Source of the DNA: Pyrocephalus nanus
Taxonomy: Eukaryota > Chordata > Aves > Passeriformes > Tyrannidae
Length of the DNA: 64,000 nucleotides
NCBI GenBank assembly: GCA_038380795.1
Contig: CM076259.1
Span: 22,240,977 to 22,304,976, forward strand
Reading direction: 5' to 3'
Shown: in pieces, positions 13,501 to 25,600 of the stretch
Position numbering within the stretch: the stretch's first letter is position 1
Layout of the letters: every line of letters starts with the position of its first letter
Made by a program: the position numbers and the translations under genes
The notes under the pieces: generated by a model
Seen by the model: only the letters and a program-made list of their open reading frames with translations
Told to the model about the DNA's origin: nothing
Databases searched by the model: none

Positions 13501-16500
13501 ACTTTTAGCAATCGGGAAAAAAAAAGAAAAACAAAGCCTGAACAATGGGGAAATGAGAAGCTAAAGCAGACAATGCATAGCAGATTACACAGTTAGGCAG
13601 CACAGGAATATATTGTGGTCTAGAGTTGTCAGGATTTAAATGTACTTGCAAAGGTGAAATAAGGATTTTATGTGCTCCTGATCTGCATTATGCTTTCTCC
13701 ACCCAGGCCATCCCTTCCTCTGTCTCCCAGGAGGATCTACGAACACACCTCTGTTTACATTACCTTTACAACCAGAAAAGAAAAATGTAATTTTGCTCTG
13801 TTGAGGACTGCCTGTGACTGTAAACAACAGACTTCAAAACACTGACACATCAAAACAAGCATTTTAGTGGGCTTCAGAGTCTGGATGAGTATCATGAATC
13901 TTGGTGTCATGGGTCTTTCAAGGTTGCCTCTGACGGGTTCTTGTTAAATGGACACAGATATTTATGTTGGCCGTTCCTTTTCAGGGAACTCAGGGGCATT
14001 TCAGGAACTTGTCTGGGATATCAGAGTGTATGTTCATCTCTGTGTGAGTTTCTGTGTTCTCTGAGTCTCTTATTGGATAAAGTAACCAAAACTCCTGGTG
14101 AATCTCACAGACTAAGCAGCTTGAGAGGGTGTCAGTATTTAAATAAGACACCTTTATTCAGCTTGTTCCCATTTTAAGTGTTCTTTAACCCTGGTGATAC
14201 AGTCATATATGCTCTCTTTTAAGTGGGAAATGTCATCAGGGCTCTAAAATAAAAGCCAGCTGTCTCAGGGTGCTCAGCTGATGGTATATGCCTATTTTTC
14301 ACTACAGGCAGTGCTCAGTGGGGCTCCAAGGAGATGCACTTTTCCCTGTTTTGTATCGACATCAGTGCCCCCAGGTGGTGATGGCAGCAGGTTTCTGCAC
14401 TGCCAGGGCATGCTGAGTTTCTGGTTCCTGGCTATCTGTGGCCAAGGGACATTGACTGCAGTCTTGAAAACCCTTTTGGAGTCATGGCCCCATTGTCCTG
14501 ACAGATGCAGCAGGTTATGTGAGGCCCGTCAAAGCTCAGAAATTTCTGGAGGACAGAAGAACCTCTCCGTTCCTGAGCGAGCCTGTCCCTCAGGCGGCAG
14601 GACAGCTGCTTGCTCTACAGCAAAGGGGGCAGAACAAACTAGGGAATGGACACTTCTGAAGGCCTCAGCATAAGAGAGAGTGTCACTAACACTTGGGAAG
14701 ACTGTTAAAGTTAGAAAGCATTGACATTTCCAATGACAAGAGAAGGAGGCAGCCAGGGCCTGTCCCCATCTGCAGTGACTGCACAACAAGGGAACACATG
14801 CACCCCGTCTCCCTTCTGTGGATTGCATCTCCTCTCTCCATGGCCTGTGGCAGGGATGTGTGAAGGGTTGCAGTTCTGGGTTTCATGTGTAATGAACAGA
14901 GCTTGAGTGGTGGCAGATCCTCATGAGGGCTGGGTGGAGGCAGCTATGAGGATGGAAAGGCAGCCTGCTGGGGTGGTGTAGCTCTTCTCTAGCACCTGAC
15001 CCACAATGTTTACCCCACATCCAGCAATGCTAATAAGGAAGAAGCTACTGCTTTCTCAGCATATCACACAACCCCCCTGTTTCAACTATCCATCATTTCT
15101 GACTTTCATCAGCTCTGCCTTCTTTCCTCCAGCAGAGGTAAACATATGGGCCATGAGGTCCACTCCTTCTTCATCGGGGAAGTGCTGAAAAGTGTGCAGA
15201 AGAGGAACATCATATGTAGAAACAACTTCCAAGGGGAAGATCCCCCACAGTCAGCTCAGGAGACAGCACCTTCTGAGACGGTACTGGGAGAAATCTGTGA
15301 CAGCAGAAGTCTGAGAAAGGTGGCCTTTCTCCTTTGTCACCTGAGAGAGGTGTGTGTGTGACTGACTACTGACAAAAGCAGGCACTGACTTTGAGAGGGT
15401 GCTGCAGGCTGGAGGCATCCAGCTTCACTGTTCAGAAATGCCACCGTCAAGATGAGAATGGTACACAGAAGCAGTGAAGCTCAAGGAGATACATATTTGA
15501 CATCCACAAATCAGAAGCCACTTTTAAAACTCCTTTTGGGGCTGTCTTAGAAACTGGAAATAATAATAATGTTGTCTTTCCTCATCAAAGTCTGACTGGG
15601 CTGTATCAGCAGTAAAGTATGTGCAGACCTTCCATGCAAGTCAATATTAAACAAGACTGTTTACTTATTATATTGCTATGTTAACTCTGTGACTGGTTAT
15701 GTCACCACAAATCATGTGGCAGTCTTAGAGTTATTTTTCTTCCTCCTGACAGGTAATATGGAGGTTTTTCCCTTTAGAATTGATTTTGTCTTCTAAATCT
15801 GACTACCAAAACAGTCGTTCTGTATCCTTCAGTTTCTTTAGTCCCACAGACCAGTCTTTGGAAGGGCAGATCCAGTATTGCAAGAAAGCCTCTCCTGCCC
15901 CTTATAGGAAAAACCCTTGCCTGGGCAGCAAAAGCATCATTCCTTCTGCTGGTACTGAGCAGAGACCTCTTCTTATTGTTAGTGGTGACATCCACATAGC
16001 TGTCTGAGTATTTCATTCGAGGAAGAACAGCCCAGCTTCTACAAGAAGATCTGACATCTTGAACTGTGTCAGGTAAACTTTGTTAAAAACTGTGGAGTCC
16101 TTAGAAATTTCTTCTCCCTTTCAACAGAAGACTTTTCCCTAATATTGTCTTTCAACAACAAGTCCAAGAGCATGAAGCAGTATCATCCCTGAGGGTCAGC
16201 TGGTTTGGTGCTACACACCAAGGGAACTCTGTTTTCATCAGAGCTGAAGAAATAGGCCTCCAACAGTACGGATTGATTGCCCCACGTGAGTGACCTGAGG
16301 CTCAAAGTAAGTTTATTGCACCTGCAGTTTTGGATAGACAGTAATCTGCATAGCTGAGTTTGATGATGATGATATCCAACAGCCTCATGTGCTACCTGTT
16401 GTCACTAGTGAGAAATGGAGCTCAAGCAGGTAACATGCAAAATGCATATGAAGGGGTGGGATCAGGGAATTCATTTTGTTTCCCTAAACAGTAATGAAAA

Positions 16501-17289
16501 TGCCCTCATGATCCCAGTGCATTTGACATAACATAGTAAGAGCATGATTAGCACTTAATACTGTTTAATAAATATACCCATTAACTTAGGCAACAGTAAG
16601 TACTTGCATGGATAAATAACAAACTTGGCCAGTCAGTGGTGTGAAACAATCATGAGGAAGCAATACATTAATTCTGCTTCCCACTTTAAGGCTGAATTTG
16701 GACATCCTTCCCCAATACCCTGTAGAAATCTTCTTCAGACATTTCAAACGCATTTGACTATTAAAGGAGTCTCTATTTCTTTATTTCCTATTTGCCAAAT
16801 GGAGGGCAAAAAGACTCGTCTGTTATTTGGAGGGCTGTGAGAATGGGAAGAATAAAATTAACTTGTGATCTGAAACTTTATAATGTGTTTTTTTTGATCG
16901 AGTTTATAATTCATCAAGGCTTTGAAAGAATGATTAAATATCAGTTTCAAATCCAAATGACTGATAAATCAAGTCATAGAGCAGATATTTTCAGCCCTTG
17001 GAGTCAGTTCCCAGGCTTGAGGACCCAAGGAATCCTGTAAAGCATCTGTAGAGGTTCCTCACAACTCTCTCTCGGTTCCCACTAAAGAATAGGGCCTGCC
17101 AGGCACCTGTCAGGGTGGAGCTTGCTCTAAGAGGGCATGTTGTTCAGCCAGGGCCCCCACGGTGTTTCAAAGCCTGAGTTCTCCCATAGGATTGGTATAC
17201 ACAGAGCCACTGATCACACCACAACTGCCCTCCAGCATCCTCCTTCCTCAAACTTATGTTCTTGTGGTTAAACATTTGCCAACAACACC
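10565..17289. other. Gene-free stretch, no recognised repeats
   Basis: No exon, RNA gene or named repeat is recognised. On the minus strand between 10981 and 11596, three neighbouring open frames run almost end to end in different frames, which could be an old decayed coding insert, but I could not match them to a family. A T-rich run lies near 12520-12536. The remainder reads as ordinary intergenic DNA. Confidence 0.45.
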
Positions 17290-18030
17290 TAACATACACA
17301 GGAAGCACAAATACAGGCTGGGTGGAGAATGGATGGAGGGAAGCCCTGAGGAGAAGGACTTGGGAGTGCTGGTGGACAAGAAGTTGACATGACCCATTAA
17401 CGTGCACTTGCAACCCAGAAAGCCAAACATGTCCTGGGCTGCATCAAAAGTAGCGTAGCCAGCAGGTCAAGGGAGGTGATTCTGCTCCTCTACTCCACTC
17501 TGGTGAGACCCCACCTGGGGTCCCAACATAAGAAGGATGTAGAATGTTGGAGTAAGTCCAAGGGAGGACACTGAAGATCATCAGAGGTCTGGAGCAGCTC
17601 TTCTGTGAAGACAGGATGAGATACTTAGGGGTGCTCAGTCTGGAGGAGAGACGGCTATGGGGAGACATTATATCACCTTTCAATACCTAAAGGGGGCTGA
17701 CAAAAGAGACATTTTACAATGGAGAGGGACATTTTACAAGGGTGTAGAGACAGGACAAGGGGGAATGGCTTTAAACTGAAAGAGAGTAGGTTTAGATTAG
17801 ATATGAGGAAGAAATTCTTTACTGTGAGGGTGGTGAGGCACTGGAACAGGTTACCCAGAGCAGTTGTGGATGTCCCATCCCTGGAAGTGCTGAAGACCAG
17901 ATTGTATAGGGCTTGGAGCAACCTGATCTAGTGAAAGATCTCCCTGCTCGTAACAGAGGGGTTGGAACTGATGATCTTTAAGGTCCCTTCTAACCCAAAC
18001 CATTCTATGATTCAATGATTCTGTATGATT
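17290..18030 (+). mobile_element. CR1 LINE 3' fragment, 5'-truncated
   Basis: The sequence enters CR1 ORF2 near its C-terminus. The frame at 17162-17392 runs into KYRLGGEW and EEKDLGVLVDKKLT, and the frame at 17719-17931 gives [20 protein letters not shown]. Shifts and stops separate them. The 3' end carries three adjacent copies of the terminal 8-mer (ATTCTATG, ATTCAATG, ATTCTGTA at 18002-18025). Lineage differs from the copies at 9.3 kb and 31.9 kb, whose 3' part contains a different block (CTTCTTGTTGGTGCCAAG). Confidence 0.92.
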
Positions 18031-19450
18031 TGACATTAATACTTGAGTAAATGAATAATTACTGAAGGGAGCTTCCAAGGGCAGAAGAGTAAGCTGTGCA
18101 GCTCCTCCCAAGCCCCTCTGAGGTAGTGCAGGGAGCAACTGGTGTGCTTGAGCTGTCCTTCCCCCTCCCCTGCTGCCAGCACATGGCCCATCACTGGGGT
18201 GGTGGCAGGCAGGAAGTTTCAGGCTCATAATTGTCATGAGATTTACTCAGTTCTTCTGTTTCGTTTGTCCTGTATCAAAGGCACCCAGTATAAACTGTAT
18301 TCTGAAAATTTGCTTGGCAAAGAGTGCCAGCAGCTGCACTGGGGCAGGTCTCAGCCGAAGGAAGCCCCATAAACGACTTGCTGATGACCTTTGATTTGAG
18401 TACCAATATTTAGAAAGCAAACGTTTAATTTAAACCCATGCCGTTAAGAAAGGAAGCACAGCTTTGCCATGGGTAACTCGGACAAGGGGTGCTGCTGAGA
18501 CACTCCTGGGCAGTGCAGGGGAAGGGGCAATCAGCCCCCCTCCCCTCCTCTTCCTCACCCAGCAGAGCAGCCCACCCTGCCCATCATGCCCACACCAGGG
18601 CAGGGGCAGATGTTTAGACCCTAACAAGGCAGGTGGCTGCTGCACCAAGAAAGGTGGGAGTTTTAAAGCTGTTTCAAGCCCAAATGCAAAATAACTTTGC
18701 ACATCCCTCCTGCCCACATTGCCTGAGACCCAGCACAAGTGGAGGCTGTGTGACGGGGAAGACACCTTCCAATCCAGCTGTCTGCTGTGACCAGAGCTTG
18801 GCTGGCCCTGTGGGACCGGCCCCAGCTCCTGGTCTTCTACCTGGCTGGCATCCACATACTGATGGGACTTTATGAAATCAGTTGGTGTTGGTCAGGTGCA
18901 GCAATAGGCCAAGAGGGTATTTTTCCCTCAGAGTGGTGCAGAATTAGCTCTGTTGGTCAGTTCATAATTGGGTACTTGCACTTAACAGTATTCTTTCTGT
19001 TGGATTTTTATAGTTTTGTCTCTTCTTTTTTAAACATGAAAAATAATCAGTCTTAAAATAAAATAATTTTTAAAAAATACCCTGGAAAGTGATCTATAAA
19101 AAGAGAAAATCCTTGCCAGGGGGATGCCACAGCAGTGAGCCCAAGCCACAGAAAGCCCGGTTGAAGGCTTCCCTTTTCCGCAGCTACTCAGAGGTTAACC
19201 AGGGTCTGTAAGCAAACAGCTTAAAGAAGGAGCCCGGCTTAGTGCCTGGTGTCTTGGGCTGTCCCCGAGACTACCACCCTAATGCCCTTCCAGCAGCCCC
19301 TCCCTCCCAAAGGTGATGCTGGGCAAACAGAGCCAGCCCTCGCCCTCTCCCCACGCAGCAAGGAGCCTTCTGCGGGGACGGGCTTGACCCGAGCTGGGGC
19401 TCAGGGACATCGCAGAAGAGGGTGTTTCACTTCAGACGGGCGCAGAGCCA
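18031..19450. other. Upstream flank of the phospholipase gene
   Basis: No exon is recognised. The region becomes GC-richer from about 18460 and again from 19200 towards the phospholipase promoter. A hydrophobic open frame at 18787-19056 has no recognised homologue, and I treat it as chance. Confidence 0.4.
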
Positions 19451-19451
19451 C

Positions 19452-19462
19452 GTATATATAAA
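19452..19462 (+). promoter_or_regulatory. TATA box of the phospholipase A2 gene
   Basis: GTATATATAAA is a near-perfect TATA element. It lies about 135 bp upstream of the start codon at 19596, which places the likely transcription start near 19480-19490 and gives a 5' leader of about 110 bases. The gene lacks a strong CpG island, which fits tissue-restricted, inducible expression as usual for secreted phospholipases A2. Confidence 0.7.
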
Positions 19463-19595
19463 CCCTGGAGCAGCAGCCCGGGAGGATTGTTTAGCACAAC
19501 CACACCTCGGCTCACTTGGCAGCACGGCGAGGCGCTGCCGGGAGTGCCGGCGGCTGAACCCCGAAGTACAACACGAGCGTGGAACTGATCTGCCC

Positions 19596-19638
19596 ATGGG
19601 CTCCCGCCGGCTGCTCATACTGATGCTGCTTCAGGCAG
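19596..19638 (+). CDS. PLA2G10-like: sPLA2 exon 1 (signal peptide)
   Basis: Encodes MGSRRLLILMLLQA plus the first base of codon 15. A basic start is followed by a short hydrophobic core. The donor is CAG|GTGAGT. This ATG lies downstream of the TATA box and is the only one in frame with exon 2. The signal is shorter than in human PLA2G10. Confidence 0.85.
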
Positions 19639-22600
19639 GTGAGTACCACCTCTCGGTCCCTCCGCCTTGCCATGCCTCCCCCCTGTCTGGGGACAGCCTC
19701 TCCCCTTGCCATCATCTTTGCCTTTTTCATAGCAGGCACCTCGGTGTGATTTGGCCAAGAGAGGGGAAAAAAAAAAAAAAAAAAAAAAAAGAAGCATCAC
19801 TAGACAATTTTTAACTTTACAGTGAGGGGCTGTGCAAGTGACCTGCCTGCCCACCTCATTTTCCAGCCCTGGCTATGGTTTGCATAGCTGGGCTGTATAA
19901 ACACAGGTCATTTTCTTTTTTAATAGTTTTCTGCTACAGAGTTTTTAGTGTCCGTTTTTCATAAAAATATCTTCTTTTTTTACCAGTGACCATGGAGTAG
20001 GCAGTTTTCAATTCATCTGAATTTTAAATACTTTTTAAAAAGCTTGTTTATAAAAGCCATAAATGACATAAAGCCCCCACACACAGAGGCAACAGTAAAC
20101 CGGCATGTCTGAGGTTATACCTGCAGTAGAGTTTCAAAATAAAAAGAAAAACTCTACTTTAATCTAAAGGCTGCCAGTATAAGCAGGACACAGAAAGTGT
20201 AATTTGTCAGATCCACCTCTGGTCACCTCTCTGCAGATATGTTCTTAGCTAAGGTGCTCCATTAGTAGTATAACTAATAACTGGACATGCTCCTAGTGGG
20301 AGATATGGCTAGATGCTGGCTACTGTGGAGACTCAGACTTTTTCAAGGCTTTCCTAGCTGTGTTGGCTTGGCTGCCCAGCATAGAAAAAGCAATTTCAGT
20401 TCTTGGTCAAGTTATTAGCTGTGCACCTGAATATTAAAATGTACTTTCTGGGGCTGACCTCTCAGCTGCAGCAACCCGCTGCTGGCTCAAAACCCAGACA
20501 GCTTTCAAAGAACAGGAACATCAGAGGCTGCCTGGATGTCTCTTGCAGAGCATGCAGTCCTAAGCACATTAATTGAGTCTTTTGGACTCAGTTTCCTTTG
20601 GGGCTTTCACTCCACTTTCATGAGCAGGTCTGCACTGTAATTACAGTTCCTTGATCCTCAGAGATATCCCCAAAAGAAAAAATGGCCTTTCTTCTTCTGA
20701 GGTACAGTTACCTTACACTATTTTCAGCCAGTGGCCAACAGATCAAGTCCAGCAGTCCTGGCTTAAAAGGCCAGTGAAAGATAGCTGTGAAAAATTCAAA
20801 CTGTTCATCAGGAGGCCAGAATGCCTACAAAGAAGTTTTTGTCTCCATTGGAACATTTTCAGGATCTGCACACTGCAACAGGTTAAAAAACCACGATTTA
20901 TTTCCCCGAATCCAGAGCAGCTCATTGCTTATGATTTCCCCTGAGGTCCTTGAGAGCTTGAGCCCCCTTCTAACTCCAGAGCCCCGCTGTTTAGACAAGG
21001 AAAATAAATGGTCTCTTTAGTTTTGAATAACACCCATATAATGTGTTTTTAGCAGAAACCTGAACACTCAAGTACTGTTTAGGTGAGCAGAGCAGTTACT
21101 TTTTCAGGAATGTGCATTTAATCCCCAAGGAATGCCCCAGGAAGCAGAGGGAGGCTGTGCTGAAACCCCTTGCCAGAGGTGCGATCACCGGGGTGAAAAT
21201 GGTGGAGGACAGGGATGAAAATAGTGGAGGACGGTTCTTGCAGTGGACAACCAGTTCCTGCTGGGGGCTCGGGCTGCAGAGAGGGAACAAAGGCCTGCCT
21301 TGTCCTTCATGAGGAGAGACCCTCGTTGTTCTCGCTGGCACTTGGATTGGGCTCGGAAGGCAAGCTAGCCCAGGAGATGTGGGGAGAGGCCCAAGCAAGG
21401 GGATTAGAGGCTAGGTTTTAAAAGGAAAGCAACTGTTTTAATAATAGTATTGAGTCCTTGGGTGGTTTAGGGGATTAATTAGTCCGTGTTTGCACAACAC
21501 TTTGAAGAGGTCAAGCGTGCTGCAATAGCCAGGGGCAGGTGGCAAAGCAACTTCAGTGGCAAGTTCCCAGCTCCCAGGCATCACTTCCCTCTCCATCAAA
21601 GCGTGCCACGAACTCCCCGTTTCTTTTTGGAGTGGCTGTGCATGAGTGGGATGGGCAGATGGGTTAGGCTGACAGTCTGAGGGGTTTGATGCTACTGCTG
21701 AGTAGCTTTGCGATTCAGGATAGAGTGACGCAAAGTGCACTTGGTCCTTCACAGTAAACCCAGGCATAAAATACTGCTATTTGTCACTGTTGTTAGCTTG
21801 ATAAGCATCAGCATTTGCAGCTGAGCACCACAGTAGTTTGAGTATTAGGGGCAGGGTATTCTTGGTTTTCATAGCAGTACTGCAGAGTCTGTGGTTTCCA
21901 AAAAAGTTGCAAATTAGCATGTGAAATCACAACACTGAAAAGTTGTAACTCAGAAATTCCCAGACTGGTCTGGGTGGTAATTCAGACACTTCAGCTGACA
22001 TAGAAATCCTTTTTTTTTTTTTTTTTTCCCAAATTAATGTGGCCAGCCTGAATAACAGAAGTTGATGCAAATGTTGCCATCACTTCCAAAGTCTCAAAAG
22101 AAAGGTGATACATACATAGCTCTTGGCTAATGTAGGCACTCTATAGATACACATGTATCTGTGGTACATGATCATGACAAAGTATGTACTATACAGGCTC
22201 AGGGACTTGTAGCTACCCTTTATGCAAACTAATAGTACTGTCAGCTTTTTGCCACCTAGAGGATGGGTTAAAACATCCTAGACAGCAGGGGAAACTCAGA
22301 TAATGTAAGAAATCTTGGGCAACATAGAAACCTCATTTTTTTTCCAGAGAGCCCAGGCTAGGTCTGGTTGCGTGGTTGTTCTCTGCTGCTTCATGTCCCA
22401 CTTGGGACCACATCATAGCTGGAAAACTTTCCCAGGTTTGGGAGCTCTGGAGTGCCGTGAAGCCCAGCTGGCTCTGCATGATGCTGGCACAGGCCCTGCA
22501 AAGCTTCGCAGCTTGGGCTTTGTGATGTGCAAAACCAGGCACGCTGCTCCTGGGTGCAGTAGGGCTGCAATCACAGCCTAATGCACCAGAAATAGTAAGT

Positions 22601-25600
22601 CTTGTTTGAACTGAGTTCCCTTAGAAGAAGTAGCCTGCTTGGGTATTTCTGCATCACCTCTTGGTTATCCCAGGCCTCAGGCAAAGCTTCTTGCAGAGTC
22701 CCCCTTACCAGCTGAATGTCATGGCTAGTTAGATTGTCAGGGCTGCACCCAACTAACTAAAACCAGAACCATTTCCCTTTAAGGACTGTAGGAAAATCAG
22801 TGGCAGGTGGGTTTAATTCCTGTGTGTAGCCATGTCCTGTCTTTGCAGTTTGGAAAGATGCTCTGGGAAAATCGCATTCACTGCACACTCGAGGAATCAT
22901 TGAATTGGCTGGAGCTATATCGTGTGGCACAGGACGGTCTCCCTTGGCATACATTGGCTATGGATGCTACTGTGGACTGGGAGGACGAGGCTGGCCTAGA
23001 GATAAAACAGACTGGTAAGGAAAACACCCATCTCTGTGTCCAGAAACAGTGAAGATCTCCCAACCCTTCCCTGTTTGTACTACCGTGACTCCATGGACTC
23101 ATTTCCTGCCTTGTGGAGAGGGAACTTAGTATATATGAACAGTACTGGGGATTTGTGTGTAAGGACCCACATATCACTTGGGATTTGAATGAGAGTTTAA
23201 CCTTCTGGGTGAGACCAAAGCTCTTGGGACCTTGTACTATGTGGGGTAGAAGGTAAAGGGGAAACCAGGATATAATATCCTGAAATAGCTGAATGTGTAT
23301 TCATGGAGAGCAAACTCTGCCTGACAAAAAGAGAGTGATCCAAGGTATTTGGAGGGTTATTTTACCCGGATCTTTAAAATGTCAGCAATGGGAATATCAC
23401 TGTTTATCCTCTTGAAGAAATCCAAATTGTTGCAAGGAAGAATCAATCAAACCTGTTGCCTTCATTGCCTGTTAGTTCACATTGAATCAGGGAAGAACAG
23501 CAAGGGAGAGCATGGTGTTATTTCCCGTTCTTCGTTAGTGGGGGGAGATGATGTGCTTGTTATTCCCAAGGCTACAAACAATGTGTCTAGGAAGTGTTGC
23601 AATCAAAGGTTTCTTTCGTGTTCTTTGTGATTAGCATACATGTAAAGCTTGAGCATAGTGGACTCCTGTGTGCTCTGAACCTGTTATTTGCAATCTTGTC
23701 CAGTTTGAAATACCAAAGACAGAGCACACAAGTCTATCTTTACCATAGTCAACACTCCTGGCATTACTTATAAGCAAGCCCTGCTTTTAGCAGTGGTCAG
23801 AGCAGTCTGCAGCTCACTTTGAAGGGAACCGAGCTTGCCAGAATACCTTGGTGCTGAGGACATTTCACACTGCTACAGAATTCTGCTGAATTGTCAGGTT
23901 AGAAAAAGGAAGAGAAAAAAAAGGAAGAAAAGGTGTCTAGGTTAAAGACCAGCTCCTCTGTGAGCAGGAAAAAAAGTTGTCCCTTAAAACTAATAGAGCT
24001 GCCTTCATCAATGCAGCAATATGTTTCACTCCCAAAACCATCTCATCATGTCCTTTTTTTTTTTTTCCTGTGAAATATTTAATCTATGAACAGTCAGTAT
24101 GGGGCTCACAAATGATGAGTAACTACCTACAAAGGGCCATAGCTTTCAGGTGTATAGGTTTATTTTAATTTTTAGTAATATCTCTCAATCTGCTCATCAC
24201 CATCTATAACAGTGGATGTGAGGTGTTTAATTGTTTCAATTACCCTTTACCAATTCTCATAACAAAGCCTTTAAAGTAAAACATGACTTCACTAATTTGA
24301 AGTACTGCTTTTATTGAAGGGCTGAGCAGAGGGACCTAAAAGCTGTTTTCCATAGAGGCTGAGTGACCTCCAAGTTTATGTGATTCCAGGAGATGCAAGT
24401 AGTCAGCACTCCTGAAAAACAGAGAGCAAAATATGGCTACATGTTCAGCAGCCAGTGTTTCTGATGTTGTTTGAATCCCATTGGATATGGATTTTATCCT
24501 AAAGGCAGAAAATGAGACTTTGCAACTGGAAATGCCTCAAAATACCAGATAGTTTGTAAAAGGGAAGCTTGATCCTTTAAGTACAGTCATTATTATTCCT
24601 TAGTTGCAATGCTTAGCTGCAATAGAAAAACTGGGAGGTTTTAGTTGGGTTCTTAGCTGGGAAGAACCAGCAATGCCCCACTAGATTTAGCCCTAAAATA
24701 TTATATTTTCTCTTTGTTAAAGAAATATTGATATCTGTTACAGAGAACTACTGCAAAGATCAGTGTGGTTGAGGACTCCATGCCTGTGAAAGTGACCACG
24801 TTACTTTCTATACTTGCCATTCTAAAAAAGGAGGAAGCAGAGCGGCAAAACTACTGGCCATGAGTGACAAACGCTGTCTGAAATGACTCACATCCTTGAC
24901 ATTCTAGGTTTATTACTGAGACCCTTACAAATGGAGTCATTTTCTTGTGAGCTACTCAGTCAATCTGTCTAGACAGGGCTAGAATGCTTCTAAGCACCTC
25001 TATTTTATTTGAAAAGAAAAAAAGCCACTAAGTGGGTAATCCTTTTATATGGTTTATTCCACACGCTGACTTTGATGTGGTGTTGTCAGTAATTACCTTT
25101 TCTCTTTTGTTCCACTCTTACACACTTCAAGACATAATGGCAAATCTTCCACATAGTCAATAGATTTTTTTTTTCTTCCTTCTGGTTCCCTGGGTTGCTG
25201 CAGCACCTATTTTGTAAACCAGGACCTGACGATGCTCAGCGTGTCCCTGAAAACACCAATGCTATGAAAGGCAGGGTGGCATGTATGACTCATCTAAGTC
25301 AGGATTGTTAAGGTTGGAAAAGATTTCTAAGACCATTGAGTCCAACCTTTAAGTTCTGGCAAACTCATGGGAAGAAGTAAGATTTCCCCCCTGTCGCAAA
25401 GTTAAAGCAAAAGAAAAAGCCACAAAGTAATGATGGGGCTGTTAGCATGACAAATACAATGTGACAAATTCTTACCTTATTGGCATTTGCTCCACAGCAG
25501 GGGTCTGGCCAGCTGATCCCTGGGGACCAGCCGGAGCTGTCTGTAGCCATTAGGGCTGTCTCATAGCCCAGAGGTGATGAACAGGTTGTTTACTATCTAG

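Noticed and set aside
18430..18855. 141-codon minus-strand open frame
   Set aside because: Low-complexity Pro/Ser/Leu-rich reading in moderately GC-rich flanking DNA, without splice signals or known similarity.
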